A stretch of 38,140 nt of DNA from Mucilaginibacter sp. (GTDB lineage Bacteria; Bacteroidota; Bacteroidia; Sphingobacteriales; Sphingobacteriaceae). The DNA lies in contig NZ_JAQBOW010000049.1 in the NCBI RefSeq assembly GCF_028287845.1, positions 1 through 38,140 on the forward strand. Reading direction: 5' to 3'. This document shows positions 15,734 through 25,074 of the stretch, piece after piece. Made by a program: the position numbers and the translations under genes. Within the stretch, counting starts at the first letter, position 1. Each line of letters begins with the position of its first letter. The notes under the pieces were generated by a model, which had not been told where the DNA came from, did no database searches, and worked only from the letters and a program-made list of their open reading frames with translations.

Positions 15734-18535
15734 ATGGACTATCAATTTAAAGATATAGAGCAAAAGTGGCAGCAGTTTTGGGCCGATAACCAAACTTTTA
15801 AAGCTGAGGATAAAACCACCAAACCTAAGTACTATGTGCTGGATATGTTTCCGTACCCATCAGGCGCGGGTTTACATGTGGGCCACCCGCTGGGCTATAT
15901 AGCCTCTGATATTTTTGCACGTTATAAACGTTTAAAAGGTTTTAACGTATTGCATCCCATGGGTTATGATTCGTTTGGTTTACCTGCCGAGCAATACGCT
16001 ATACAAACTGGTCAGCACCCTGCTGTTACTACCGAGGATAATATTGCAACCTATCGCCGCCAGTTAGATCAGATAGGTTTTTCGTTTGACTGGAGCCGCG
16101 AGGTTCGCACAAGCTCGCCCGATTATTATAAATGGACGCAGTGGATATTTATGCAGCTGTTTAACAGCTGGTATAATAGGGCTGCTGATAAGGCAGAATC
16201 AATTACCAAACTCGTTGAGCATTTCGAAAAAAATGGCTCAGCAGGCGTAAATGCTGTTTGTGATGAGGATATTTTAAGTTTTACTGCGGATGAGTGGAAG
16301 GCGATGAGCCCTAATACTCAACAGGAAGAATTATTAAAATACCGCTTAACCTACCTGCGCGAAAGTACCGTAAACTGGTGCCCGGCTTTAGGAACCGTTT
16401 TAGCGAATGATGAAGTTAAAGATGGCTTTAGCGAGCGCGGCGGTTACCCCGTTGAGCAAAAGAAAATGATGCAGTGGAGCATGCGTATAACAGCTTATGC
16501 CGAGCGCCTGCTACAAGGATTAGATACTATAGACTGGCCCGAACCGCTAAAAGAAATGCAGCGTAACTGGATAGGTAAGAGTATTGGCGCGAGTGTTAGG
16601 TTCCCTATCGAAAAACCAGCTCATAACTTAGAACTGAATGCTCATTATATAGAAGTTTTTACTACCCGTGTTGATACCATATTCGGAACTACTTTCCTGG
16701 TAATAGCGCCCGAGCATGAGTTAGTGACTGAATTAACCACACCCGGGCAAAAAGCGGATATTGAGGCCTACATCGCTCAAACCAAAAAGAAATCGGAGCT
16801 GGACAGGATGGCTGATGCTAAAACGGTATCCGGTACGTTTACAGGGAGCTATGTGCTAAATCCGCTAAATAATGAGTTGGTGCCCATATATATTGCCGAT
16901 TATGTTTTGGCAGGATATGGAACCGGCGCTGTAATGGGTGTGCCATCAGGCGATCAGCGCGACTATTTATTTGCCAAACATTCTAACTTAAACATAATAC
17001 CCATACTGGATACCCAGAATATTACTACTGAAGCCGACCCGACCAAGGAAGGAAAATACATTAACTCTGATTTTATTAATGGCTTAACCTACAAGGAAGC
17101 TACCGCCGCCGTAATTGCCAAACTGGAAGAAATTGAAGCCGGCAAGGCAAAAGTAAACTTCAGGATGCGCGATGCTATTTTTGGCCGCCAGCGTTATTGG
17201 GGCGAGCCGGTGCCGGTTTATTTTAAAGAAGGATTACCGCACCTGATCAGCGAAAGCGACCTGCCATTACTGTTACCCGAAGTAGATAAATATCTGCCAA
17301 CCGAAAGCGGCGAACCGCCATTGGCAAGGGCAGAGGGATGGAAACATCCGGACGGCGAATATGAACTTTCGACCATGCCGGGCTGGGCAGGCAGTAGTTT
17401 TTACTGGTACCGCTACATGGATGCGCATAACGACAAGGAATTTGCATCAAAAGAAGCGATTGCTTATTGGAAAGATGTAGACCTGTACATCGGCGGCAGC
17501 GAACACGCTACCGGGCACTTACTATACAGTCGTTTCTGGAACAAGTTTTTGAAAGATATTGATTTAGTGATTGAGGAAGAGCCTTTCAAGAAGTTGATCA
17601 ATCAGGGGATGATACAGGGGCGCTCGAATTTTGTTTACCGTTTAATTGATGAAGAAGGCCGGGGCACCAATACTTTTGTTTCGCATGGTTTAATTGGTCA
17701 ATACAAAACATCGCCATTGCATGTGGATGTGAATATGGTGGAGAATGAGGTTCTTAATATAAATAAATTCAAAGCCTGGCGTGAGGAATACAAGAATGCC
17801 GAGTTTATATTAGAGAACGGCAAATACATCTGTGGAGTTGAAATTGAAAAGATGTCAAAATCCAAATTCAATGTGGTTAACCCGGATGATTTGATAGCGC
17901 GTTACGGTGCCGATACTTTACGCATGTATGAAATGTTCTTAGGTCCGCTGGAGCAAAGCAAGCCGTGGAACACTAACGGTATTGAAGGTGTATTTAAGTT
18001 CTTGCGTAAATTCTGGCGATTGTTCCATAATGACGCGTGGGTATTTACGCTATCAGATGCCGAGCCTACCAAAGCCGAATTAAAATCATTGCATAAAATC
18101 ATCCGTAAGGTGGAGGAAGATATTGAGCGTTTTTCGTTCAATACCTCTGTTTCCAGCTTCATGATCGCCATAAATGAATTAACTGATTTGAAATGTAATA
18201 ACCGCCGGGTTTTGCAGGATTTAGTCATTACACTATCAGCCTATGCCCCGCATATTTGCGAGGAGCTTTGGGTAATGCTGGGCAATGAGGCGGGTACTTT
18301 ATCGTATGCGGCCTATCCAAAATTTAACCCTGCTTATTTGGTGGAGGATGAATTTGCATATCCTATTTCTATCAATGGTAAAACCAAAATGAACCTGAAT
18401 ATTTCACTAAGCCTGGAGCCAAAGGAGATTGAAGAGTTTGTTTTAGCCAATGCCGATGTGAAAAAATATTTGGATGGTAAGCAGCCTAAAAAAGTAATTG
18501 TAGTAAAAGGACGAATTGTAAATATGGTTGTTTAA
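15734..18535 (+). CDS. leuS: Leucyl-tRNA synthetase
   Basis: This class I aminoacyl-tRNA synthetase charges tRNA-Leu. The 933-aa product has the HIGH-type motif HVGH (48-51) inside [16 protein letters not shown] and the KMSKS motif at 706-710. Between them lies the CP1 editing domain, with [18 protein letters not shown] and the [15 protein letters not shown] editing-site region. The anticodon-binding helices and a C-terminal domain ending [11 protein letters not shown] complete it. The length is normal for the Bacteroidota enzyme. An imperfect -7 box (TAATTTCG) lies 24 nt before the ATG. It follows a REP-like cluster and is probably transcribed alone. Confidence 0.98.
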   Translation: MDYQFKDIEQKWQQFWADNQTFKAEDKTTKPKYYVLDMFPYPSGAGLHVGHPLGYIASDIFARYKRLKGFNVLHPMGYDSFGLPAEQYAIQTGQHPAVTTEDNIATYRRQLDQIGFSFDWSREVRTSSPDYYKWTQWIFMQLFNSWYNRAADKAESITKLVEHFEKNGSAGVNAVCDEDILSFTADEWKAMSPNTQQEELLKYRLTYLRESTVNWCPALGTVLANDEVKDGFSERGGYPVEQKKMMQWSMRITAYAERLLQGLDTIDWPEPLKEMQRNWIGKSIGASVRFPIEKPAHNLELNAHYIEVFTTRVDTIFGTTFLVIAPEHELVTELTTPGQKADIEAYIAQTKKKSELDRMADAKTVSGTFTGSYVLNPLNNELVPIYIADYVLAGYGTGAVMGVPSGDQRDYLFAKHSNLNIIPILDTQNITTEADPTKEGKYINSDFINGLTYKEATAAVIAKLEEIEAGKAKVNFRMRDAIFGRQRYWGEPVPVYFKEGLPHLISESDLPLLLPEVDKYLPTESGEPPLARAEGWKHPDGEYELSTMPGWAGSSFYWYRYMDAHNDKEFASKEAIAYWKDVDLYIGGSEHATGHLLYSRFWNKFLKDIDLVIEEEPFKKLINQGMIQGRSNFVYRLIDEEGRGTNTFVSHGLIGQYKTSPLHVDVNMVENEVLNINKFKAWREEYKNAEFILENGKYICGVEIEKMSKSKFNVVNPDDLIARYGADTLRMYEMFLGPLEQSKPWNTNGIEGVFKFLRKFWRLFHNDAWVFTLSDAEPTKAELKSLHKIIRKVEEDIERFSFNTSVSSFMIAINELTDLKCNNRRVLQDLVITLSAYAPHICEELWVMLGNEAGTLSYAAYPKFNPAYLVEDEFAYPISINGKTKMNLNISLSLEPKEIEEFVLANADVKKYLDGKQPKKVIVVKGRIVNMVV

Positions 18536-18647
18536 CAGGTACTTAGTGTTACATTTACATCATGCTGATCAATTATCGAAATAAAATAACTGTCTCGTTG
18601 TAACATTTGAAGTTGTTTCGCCTCCAATTACAAAAAAAAAATATAAA

Positions 18648-21188
18648 ATGAAGCGTATAATTTTACTCATTACAATAATTTTATCTGTTACTATAGCCAG
18701 GGCACAATTTGGTGTCGGCGGCGGTAGCTCATTAATAATAGGCCGTATATCCGGTACTGTTATTGATTCTGTTACTAACAAACCGTTAGATTATGGTACG
18801 GTAAGTTTATTCAGAAGCACCGGGAAATCACCTATTACCGGTGTTTTAACTGATGATAAGGGAAGCTTTAAATTAGATAATATCCATCCTGGTATTTATA
18901 GAATAGAGATAACTTTTATTGGTTATCCAACCAAGATTATTAATAAGGTAGAAACAACCCCTTCAAAGCCTGATAAAAATTTAGGTACTGTTGTTGTTTC
19001 CCCAAGTTCAAAATCGCTAAAGGAGGTTACCATAACCGGTACTGCCCCTTTGATTGAAAATCGCATAGATAAAATTGTTTACAATGCCGAAAAGGATCTT
19101 ACCGCCGCAGGCGGTAATGCTACCGATGTATTGCAAAAAGTCCCGTTGGTTGCTGTTGACATAAATGGCAATGTATCCCTGCGTGGCGACGGTAACGTGC
19201 GTGTATTAATAAATGGTAAACCATCGGGCGCAACATCTGCAAGCTTATCAGATGTATTAAAAACCATCCCTGCCGATCAGATAAAAAGTATAGAAGTTAT
19301 AACCTCACCATCAGCAAAATATGATGCGGAAGGCACAGCGGGTATCATTAACATTATCACCAAACAAAAAAACATGTCGGGCTTTAGTGGTTCGGTTAGC
19401 GGTGGTATTGGTACGCGCCAAAACAATGGTAACATCAATTTAAATTACAGTAAAAATCGCTTCAGCTTAGCTGTTAACGCAGGTGGTAACCTTACCTGGC
19501 CGCAGGTATCTAATTCTACGTTTACACAAACTTTTTTAAATGGTAATACACCTACGCTTACCAACAGCAGGGTAGGTTCAACCAAGATAAAGCGTCATGG
19601 CGCTATTGGTTCAATCACGGCAAACTATGATTTTAATAGCTTTAACAGCCTTACCTCGACCGTAAGGCTTAACCAGGGTGGCTTTAACAGTACCGGTGGG
19701 GTTGTAGTTGGCAGTACCGATTTTCTTACTCCTGCAAATAGCAGGATGACAACCGGAAGTTCAGTATCGCATAACACTTTTGGCGGATTTGACTGGAGCC
19801 TGGATTATACGCATAAATTCAAAAAAGAGGGTCATGAGTTAAGTTTCTCAAGCCAGTGGAGCCATAGTGTTATAACTACTGATTTTATGAACACCTATGC
19901 GCAGCAATCTGCTCTTAACCCTAACCAGCGCGGAGATAATAACGGTACAAATAATGAATATACCTTACAGGCAGATTACATATTGCCAATAAATAAAATA
20001 TTTAAGTTAGAAGCAGGTGGTAAAGGCATTTTTAGAAATATAAGCAGCAATGCTGATGTATTTAAAACGGCAACCTTTGGCGCAGCCGATTCGACCAGCT
20101 TTATACTTGATCCTACAAATTCTTACCTATATAAATACAATCAATATGTAACCGCCGGTTATGCGGTTATGACCATTACATTGCCTAAGAAATATACGTT
20201 ATTAGCAGGTGTAAGAGATGAAAATACACGCATCAACGGCGAGCCAAGCGTGGTAACAACCAATTTTGCGCCTTTTTCAAACAGTTATAATACGTTTGTG
20301 CCAAGCTTTACTGTGCAGAAAGCATTAAGTACCACAAAAACCGTGAAGTTAACTTATAGCAAGCGGATAACCAGGCCAAGCTTAACGTTCCTTAACCCGT
20401 TTTTGAATGCAAGTAACCCTAACAGTGAATCGCAGGGTAACCCTAAATTATCGCCGGAGGTTTCGCAAACTGTGGAGCTGAATTATAATACGTTTATTAA
20501 ATCTTCTGTTATTAATTTCTCGGTATATTATAAACATACGGGTGGTTTAATAGAAAGCATTGCTTTGCCAATAAACAATAATCAGGGAACATTAACTACC
20601 TATGCTAACGTAGGTGTTAATAATTCATTTGGGTCGAGTTTCTTTGGGTCAATTAATCCTATATCAATATTAACTATCAGGGGTAGTATTAACGGCTATA
20701 CTTATAATCCTACTGCCGAAGGTGGTTATGCAACACAGCAAACCCGTACAGGCGCAACATTTGCCTACAATGCTTTCCTGAGTGGGTCTGTTAACTTGCC
20801 AAGTGGTTTTATTGCCGAGGTATTCGCGGTTGAAAATTCAAAACGTTATACTATACAGGGAAGTAACCCATCATTCAGCATATTTGGCGCGGGTGTAAGG
20901 AAACAATTCATGCAAAAGAAAATGTCTGTCGGTATCAACACACTGGAGCCGTTTAGCAAATACAAATATTTCAATTCAGATCTGAAGAGCCCTACGTTTG
21001 TTCAGAACAGCACGTTCGCGTTCCCTTTCCGTTCGGTTGGTTTAACGTTTAGCTATAACTTTGGTAAAATTACCTTTAGCAACCCAATGGAGAAAAAGAA
21101 AGGTATTAACAATGATGACCTTAAACAAGGCGATCAAGGTGGCGTAGGCGGTGGTTCAGGAGGTGGCGGCGGCAGCGGCGGCAGATAA
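18648..21188 (+). CDS. TonB-receptor-like outer membrane beta-barrel protein (CarboxypepD_reg-like + OMP_b-brl_3)
   Basis: The 846-aa protein is exported by a signal peptide ending ARAQ (about residue 20). A carboxypeptidase-regulatory-like domain follows (GRISGTVIDSVTNKPLDYGTVSL to about residue 110). Then comes a plug-like domain with ATDVLQKVPLVAVDINGNVSLRG and IKSIEVITSPSAKYDAEGTAGIINI, and a long beta-barrel with the typical RPSLTFLNPFLNASNP and QGNPKLSPEVSQTVELNYN. It belongs to the receptor-like family with an OMP_b-brl_3 barrel; the ligand is unknown and no SusD partner is adjacent. The barrel's last strand is followed by about 30 residues ending in a Gly/Ser-rich tail. It has its own terminator. 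Confidence 0.9.
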   Translation: MKRIILLITIILSVTIARAQFGVGGGSSLIIGRISGTVIDSVTNKPLDYGTVSLFRSTGKSPITGVLTDDKGSFKLDNIHPGIYRIEITFIGYPTKIINKVETTPSKPDKNLGTVVVSPSSKSLKEVTITGTAPLIENRIDKIVYNAEKDLTAAGGNATDVLQKVPLVAVDINGNVSLRGDGNVRVLINGKPSGATSASLSDVLKTIPADQIKSIEVITSPSAKYDAEGTAGIINIITKQKNMSGFSGSVSGGIGTRQNNGNINLNYSKNRFSLAVNAGGNLTWPQVSNSTFTQTFLNGNTPTLTNSRVGSTKIKRHGAIGSITANYDFNSFNSLTSTVRLNQGGFNSTGGVVVGSTDFLTPANSRMTTGSSVSHNTFGGFDWSLDYTHKFKKEGHELSFSSQWSHSVITTDFMNTYAQQSALNPNQRGDNNGTNNEYTLQADYILPINKIFKLEAGGKGIFRNISSNADVFKTATFGAADSTSFILDPTNSYLYKYNQYVTAGYAVMTITLPKKYTLLAGVRDENTRINGEPSVVTTNFAPFSNSYNTFVPSFTVQKALSTTKTVKLTYSKRITRPSLTFLNPFLNASNPNSESQGNPKLSPEVSQTVELNYNTFIKSSVINFSVYYKHTGGLIESIALPINNNQGTLTTYANVGVNNSFGSSFFGSINPISILTIRGSINGYTYNPTAEGGYATQQTRTGATFAYNAFLSGSVNLPSGFIAEVFAVENSKRYTIQGSNPSFSIFGAGVRKQFMQKKMSVGINTLEPFSKYKYFNSDLKSPTFVQNSTFAFPFRSVGLTFSYNFGKITFSNPMEKKKGINNDDLKQGDQGGVGGGSGGGGGSGGR

Positions 21189-21203
21189 TATTGCTCAGCA
21201 TAG

Positions 21204-21241
21204 CAAAAAAGAGCGATGGGTTTGTGCCTATCGCTCTTTTT
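21204..21241 (+). terminator. Rho-independent terminator after the outer membrane receptor
   Basis: AAAAAAGAGCGATGGG pairs with GCCTATCGCTCTTTTT around a TTTG-type loop and has a T-run in the right arm. It begins 15 nt after the stop codon. Confidence 0.85.
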
Positions 21242-21321
21242 GTTTGAGGTGTAGCGTACATCACACTCAAATTTTAGCTATAATGTAAAAAAATGAAGTC
21301 AAAGTTGTTAAAAACCAATAA

Positions 21322-21363
21322 ATAAACATTTATATATAAACAAAATTGTTTATTTTTGTTTAT
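21322..21363 (+). promoter_or_regulatory. Promoter and palindromic operator of the HigA/AbiEii module
   Basis: ATAAACAAAATTGTTTAT (21336-21353) is a palindrome with perfect 8-bp arms. A weaker ATAAACATTTAT lies at 21322-21333, and a further half site GTTTAT overlaps the start codon. The -7 box TATTTTTG (21351-21358) overlaps the end of the main palindrome and sits 3 nt before the ATG. This is the layout expected for autoregulation by the HTH antitoxin it precedes. Operator function is inferred. Confidence 0.55.
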
Positions 21364-21862
21364 GGATAATAATATTTCTATAATTAAAGGGATACACCCA
21401 GGTATAGTTTTAGGGCGCGAACTTAAAAAACGGAAGCTCGCTAAAGGACGTTTTGCATTATCTATTAATGAATACCCGCAAACCATTGGTGCTATTACTA
21501 AAGTCAAAAGAGATATGAACACATCATTGGCCATGAAAATTGAACAGGAATTGGGTTTGGAGGAAGGTTATTTTATGGTTTTACAAGTTTATTATGATAT
21601 AAAAAAAATAAAACAGCTTAAGCAAATAAATAAGAAGCCCGATCTCTCTATAATTCGGCCGGTGCTTTTTTGGGATACAACTATCGCTAATATTGATTGG
21701 GAAAAGCAAAAGCGATCTGTAATTAAACGAGTTTTTGAACGGGGCAATGAGCAGGAAATGAATGAGATCATTAGATTTTATGGAAGACAAACCGTTGAGG
21801 AGATAAGGCAGAAGATTGCCATAGATAAGAACACCCATTTGTCAACTCATATATTTAAGTAA
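21362..21862 (+). CDS. HigA-type HTH antitoxin fused to a DUF6922-like C-terminal region
   Basis: The 166-aa product has an N-terminal HTH of the HigA/VapI plasmid-maintenance antidote type (about 11-75: IHPGIVLGRELKKRKLAKGR, then a LAMKIEQELGLEEGYFMVLQ helix). A Lys-rich linker leads to a second part (about 98-150) with LFWDTTIANIDWEKQKRSVI and KRVFERGNEQEMNEIIRFYG, which resembles the DUF6922 module usually found as a separate small protein before AbiEii toxins. It probably binds its own promoter and neutralises the following nucleotidyltransferase. The ATG at 21362 was chosen over a TTG at 21356. Its stop overlaps the next ATG by one base (TAATG). The module is AT-rich by eye compared with neighbours, suggesting acquisition. 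Confidence 0.75.
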   Translation: MDNNISIIKGIHPGIVLGRELKKRKLAKGRFALSINEYPQTIGAITKVKRDMNTSLAMKIEQELGLEEGYFMVLQVYYDIKKIKQLKQINKKPDLSIIRPVLFWDTTIANIDWEKQKRSVIKRVFERGNEQEMNEIIRFYGRQTVEEIRQKIAIDKNTHLSTHIFK

Positions 21863-22503
21863 TGTATTGGAATACCGTACAAGGTTTATTAAAAGACGGT
21901 TTGATTTTGCTGATGAATGCCCCCGAATTATCACAGTTCAGGTTAGTAGGCGGAACGTCACTTAGTCTGCAAATTGGTCACCGCATGTCTGTTGATATTG
22001 ATTTGTTTACGGATGCTGATTATGGTTCGATAGATTTTAATAGTATAGATCAATTCCTTAAAGATAATTTTTCATACGTAGATGCCTCTTTTAATGCACT
22101 GCCGGGCAATGGAAGGTCATATATCGTCGGAAAGAACAGAGATAATTCAATAAAGCTGGATATTTATTATACAGACAATTTTATACAGCCCCCGCTGATA
22201 GTAGATAATATTAGAATGGCTACTATTGAAGAGATAATTGCTATGAAAGTTGATGTAATAGCCAGGGGAGGAAGGAAGAAGGATTTTTGGGACCTGCATG
22301 AATTATTAGATAATTATACCATCCCTCAAATGCTTACACTGCACCAACAGCGGTATCCGTATAATCATAATGAAGAATTTATCAGATCAAATTTTAAGGA
22401 TTTTGATAATGCCGATGATGATTTTGAACCTATTTGCCTAAGGGGAAAATATTGGGAGTTAATTAAATTAGATATAATTAATGCATTGGCAATTAATGAA
22501 TAA
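21862..22503 (+). CDS. AbiEii/AbiGii-family nucleotidyltransferase, probable toxin
   Basis: The 213-aa product matches the nucleotidyltransferase family of type IV toxin-antitoxin systems (AbiEii, related to MenT). The fingerprint is LVGGTSLSLQIGHR followed by MSVDIDLFTD, giving the catalytic G-G-x-S (30-33) and D45-x-D47. A downstream IAMKVDVIARGGRKKDFWDL supplies the conserved Lys/Asp region. Such enzymes transfer nucleotides to RNA, often tRNA 3' ends, and stop growth or abort phage infection; that role is known for relatives, not shown here. It is translationally coupled to the preceding antitoxin gene. It ends 4 bp from the convergent MutS-like gene without room for a terminator. Confidence 0.85.
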   Translation: MYWNTVQGLLKDGLILLMNAPELSQFRLVGGTSLSLQIGHRMSVDIDLFTDADYGSIDFNSIDQFLKDNFSYVDASFNALPGNGRSYIVGKNRDNSIKLDIYYTDNFIQPPLIVDNIRMATIEEIIAMKVDVIARGGRKKDFWDLHELLDNYTIPQMLTLHQQRYPYNHNEEFIRSNFKDFDNADDDFEPICLRGKYWELIKLDIINALAINE

Positions 22504-22507
22504 TCTA

Positions 22508-24319
22508 TTACAGATCCAACTCAATATTTATCCCAATCTGCTTAAGCAATAATGTAGCGTTAAACGTCTTACACTCGCCATGCTTTATTTTATAATCGAA
22601 TAGCATTTCGCCATCTTTTACCTGTATATCGAAATAGAAATTACGCACATAGTCAGGATAAGCGGTTTCCAGTTTCGCTATCTCCAGATCGTGTGTTGCC
22701 ACCATTCCTACACCGTGTTTGGCTATTAATTGCTCGATAACCGCTTTCGAGCCCAGGTATTTATCAACCGAATTAGTGCCGCGCAGCATCTCATCTATCA
22801 AAAAGAAAACCTTGTATTCCTGCTCAACGGCAGCCAGTAGCATTTGCAGGCGGTCAAGCTCGGCTTTAAAGGTTGATGTGCGCTCATTTAACGAATCTTT
22901 GATCCGCATATAGCTTACCATGGTCATAACCGATACGCGCATTGTTTCGGCACAAACAGGGGCGCCGCAAAGCGCCAATACGGTATTAATACCAATGGTA
23001 CGCAGGAAAGTACTCTTGCCCGCCATGTTCGATCCGGTAATGATATCTATTTTAAAGGTGTCCGTCAGTTCATAATCATTCGTTACGCGGGTTTTACTGT
23101 TAATGAGCGGGTGGGCAAGGTTTTTAGCTACTAAAGTATACGCTTTACCATCCTCAATTTGCGGGATGCACCATTCGGGATAATTAACCTGCAAACCCGC
23201 AATGCTTGATAAAGCCTCAAATTCGGCTATCACTTCAAAAGCATCCTCTAAACTTTCGTGGTTATTGCGTTTCCATTGCTCAATAGCTATAATCTGCTTT
23301 AGCGCCCACAGGAAAAATATGTTCAGTATAAAACCCACTATCATTATCAGGCTATAACTTAATTTATTAATGAGCCTGGCTAATTCTTCAATATTTTTTG
23401 AGGTGTTATTTTCTTTGATCTTTTTAGTTAGCGCGCTGTTATAGGCCGATTGCCAGTTTTCGCCCTCTATCTTGTTAAATACAACCGCGTAGTCGGTCAG
23501 CACTTTGCTAATCCTATCGGCAATAGAGGCAGATTTGGCAATGTAGCCACCATTTATGGTAATGATGGTTAAATTGGCAATTGCCAGCACTATACCAGCC
23601 AATGTAAATACCGGCATAAAATAACCTGCTATAAATGCCGCTGCTAACAGGTAAGGCGCTATCATGATATAATTAATCAGCAACTTTTCGCGGGGCAGTT
23701 CTAAAGGCGTATGCAGGTAATTAAACAACCCGTGTAACTGGTTAGCATCTGTTTTATTGGCGAATAAAAGCAGGGTTTGCGCTTCCAGTTTCCATTGATT
23801 TTTATTGGCGATCTCTTTAACAGCGTCTTGCCTTTCTAAAATAATTTCCTTTTTTGCTGGCGCGCTTAACCAGGTAGCCAGTTTTGCATTGCCCGGACCG
23901 GTAGCAGCCCGGTTCATTAAACCGAACAGTGAGGCATTGCCAAATATGTCCAGATCGGCAGTATAAAAATGTTTTTCGTTGGCAAATTTGGCCCCGTTAT
24001 CATACAGGTTATCGCGCGAGAGGATGCTGGCTATTTCGTTATCATTAATAAGTTTCAGATCCTTAAAGTATTTCATTTTACGTTCGTAAATACTTTGGCG
24101 CGATACCAGCCAGGCGAAGCCAACTATCAGTATGGAAAAAGTGACAGCTACAATGGTAAAGTCGTCCTCTTTCACCCCAAAGTAGATAGATACCACCATC
24201 ATCACAAAAATGCTGAGACGCATTAGCGAATAGGTATCTGCCAGTTTTTTGAATTTATCGGCCTCTTGCTGTGCAAGCTGCGCGTTGTTTTTATAGTATT
24301 CAATTATATCCTGTTCCAT
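22508..24319 (-). CDS. Membrane-anchored MutS-like ATPase
   Basis: The 603-aa product has a complete MutS-type ATPase at the C-terminus: Walker A GSNMAGKST (429-437), YMRIKDSLNERTSTFKAEL (470-488), Walker B FFLIDE (505-510) and the ATHDLEI switch. It lacks the mismatch-binding domain of true MutS. Instead there are two hydrophobic hairpins (about 34-72 and 214-256) and another segment at about 322-344, so it should be anchored in the inner membrane with the ATPase in the cytoplasm. Between them is a helical core/lever-like region. Such proteins are common in Bacteroidota and often annotated as DNA mismatch repair protein; a repair role is unproven. It is transcribed divergently from rlmH. Confidence 0.88.
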   Translation of the reverse strand: MEQDIIEYYKNNAQLAQQEADKFKKLADTYSLMRLSIFVMMVVSIYFGVKEDDFTIVAVTFSILIVGFAWLVSRQSIYERKMKYFKDLKLINDNEIASILSRDNLYDNGAKFANEKHFYTADLDIFGNASLFGLMNRAATGPGNAKLATWLSAPAKKEIILERQDAVKEIANKNQWKLEAQTLLLFANKTDANQLHGLFNYLHTPLELPREKLLINYIMIAPYLLAAAFIAGYFMPVFTLAGIVLAIANLTIITINGGYIAKSASIADRISKVLTDYAVVFNKIEGENWQSAYNSALTKKIKENNTSKNIEELARLINKLSYSLIMIVGFILNIFFLWALKQIIAIEQWKRNNHESLEDAFEVIAEFEALSSIAGLQVNYPEWCIPQIEDGKAYTLVAKNLAHPLINSKTRVTNDYELTDTFKIDIITGSNMAGKSTFLRTIGINTVLALCGAPVCAETMRVSVMTMVSYMRIKDSLNERTSTFKAELDRLQMLLAAVEQEYKVFFLIDEMLRGTNSVDKYLGSKAVIEQLIAKHGVGMVATHDLEIAKLETAYPDYVRNFYFDIQVKDGEMLFDYKIKHGECKTFNATLLLKQIGINIELDL

Positions 24320-24380
24320 CCTAAATAAAAATCAGGCTAAATAACCACTAATATTTTAAATTACGTTTATTTGTTTTTTT

Positions 24381-24854
24381 ATGAAGATAACTTTCCTAAC
24401 CGTTGGCAAAACAGAAGATGCTTATTTAAAAGATGGCATTGACAAATATGTAAAACGATTAAAGCATTATACTAAACTGGAGCTTGTAGACATCCCCGAG
24501 CTAAAAAACACCAAAGCTTTAACGCAGGAGCAGCAAAAAGTTAAAGAGGCAGAACTTATCCTCAAAAAAATATCCCCGTTAGATCATGTTATTCTGCTGG
24601 ATGAAAAAGGTATGGAGCTAACCTCCAAACAATTTGCCGCTTATTTAGATAAAAAGTCTGTCAGTTCCACCTCCTGCCTGGTATTTGTAGTTGGTGGGCC
24701 GTACGGGTTCGACCAATCTGTGTATGAGCGGGCCAATGATAAGCTGTCCCTATCGCGAATGACTTTCTCGCACCAAATGATACGCTTGTTTTTTACAGAG
24801 CAGTTATATAGGGCCTTTACAATATTGAAGGGTGAGCCGTACCATCATGAGTAG
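24381..24854 (+). CDS. rlmH: 23S rRNA (pseudouridine1915-N3)-methyltransferase
   Basis: RlmH methylates pseudouridine 1915 in helix 69 of 23S rRNA on assembled ribosomes. The 157-aa length and SPOUT-type C-terminus fit exactly: LVFVVGGPYGFDQSVYERAN, then LSLSRMTFSHQMIRLFFTEQ and the terminal LYRAFTILKGEPYHHE tail that enters the ribosomal A site. The N-terminus KITFLTVGKTEDAYLKDGI is equally typical. It is followed by an inverted-repeat element, so it is probably a single-gene unit. Confidence 0.97.
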   Translation: MKITFLTVGKTEDAYLKDGIDKYVKRLKHYTKLELVDIPELKNTKALTQEQQKVKEAELILKKISPLDHVILLDEKGMELTSKQFAAYLDKKSVSSTSCLVFVVGGPYGFDQSVYERANDKLSLSRMTFSHQMIRLFFTEQLYRAFTILKGEPYHHE

Positions 24855-24874
24855 GTGAGGAACGGGCGCTGTTG

Positions 24875-25004
24875 ACTCACCCCGCGGCACTTCGTACGCG
24901 ACCTATCTTCGGCTTTGGCCAAAAGATGGTTATTAAAGATTTTCCTCAACCCTCTTTCCCGCTTGCGGAAGGGTGGCGGTAGGTGTAGCGACGTCGGGGT
25001 GAGT
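24875..25004. repeat. MITE/REP-like element with terminal inverted repeats
   Basis: The 130-bp segment is bounded by perfect 10-bp inverted ends, ACTCACCCCG and CGGGGTGAGT, and similarity continues inward imperfectly. Its right part (CCCTCTTTCCCGCTTGCGGA through TGTAGCGACG) resembles a second, decayed copy at 27356-27400. There is no open frame. It fills most of the gap between rlmH and the CDF gene. Confidence 0.6.
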
Positions 25005-25074
25005 AATCGGCGCCCATACTTAGTTTAATCTCGTTCTAATTTAAATTTCAACCAGTAAAGCGTAACTTCGTACC

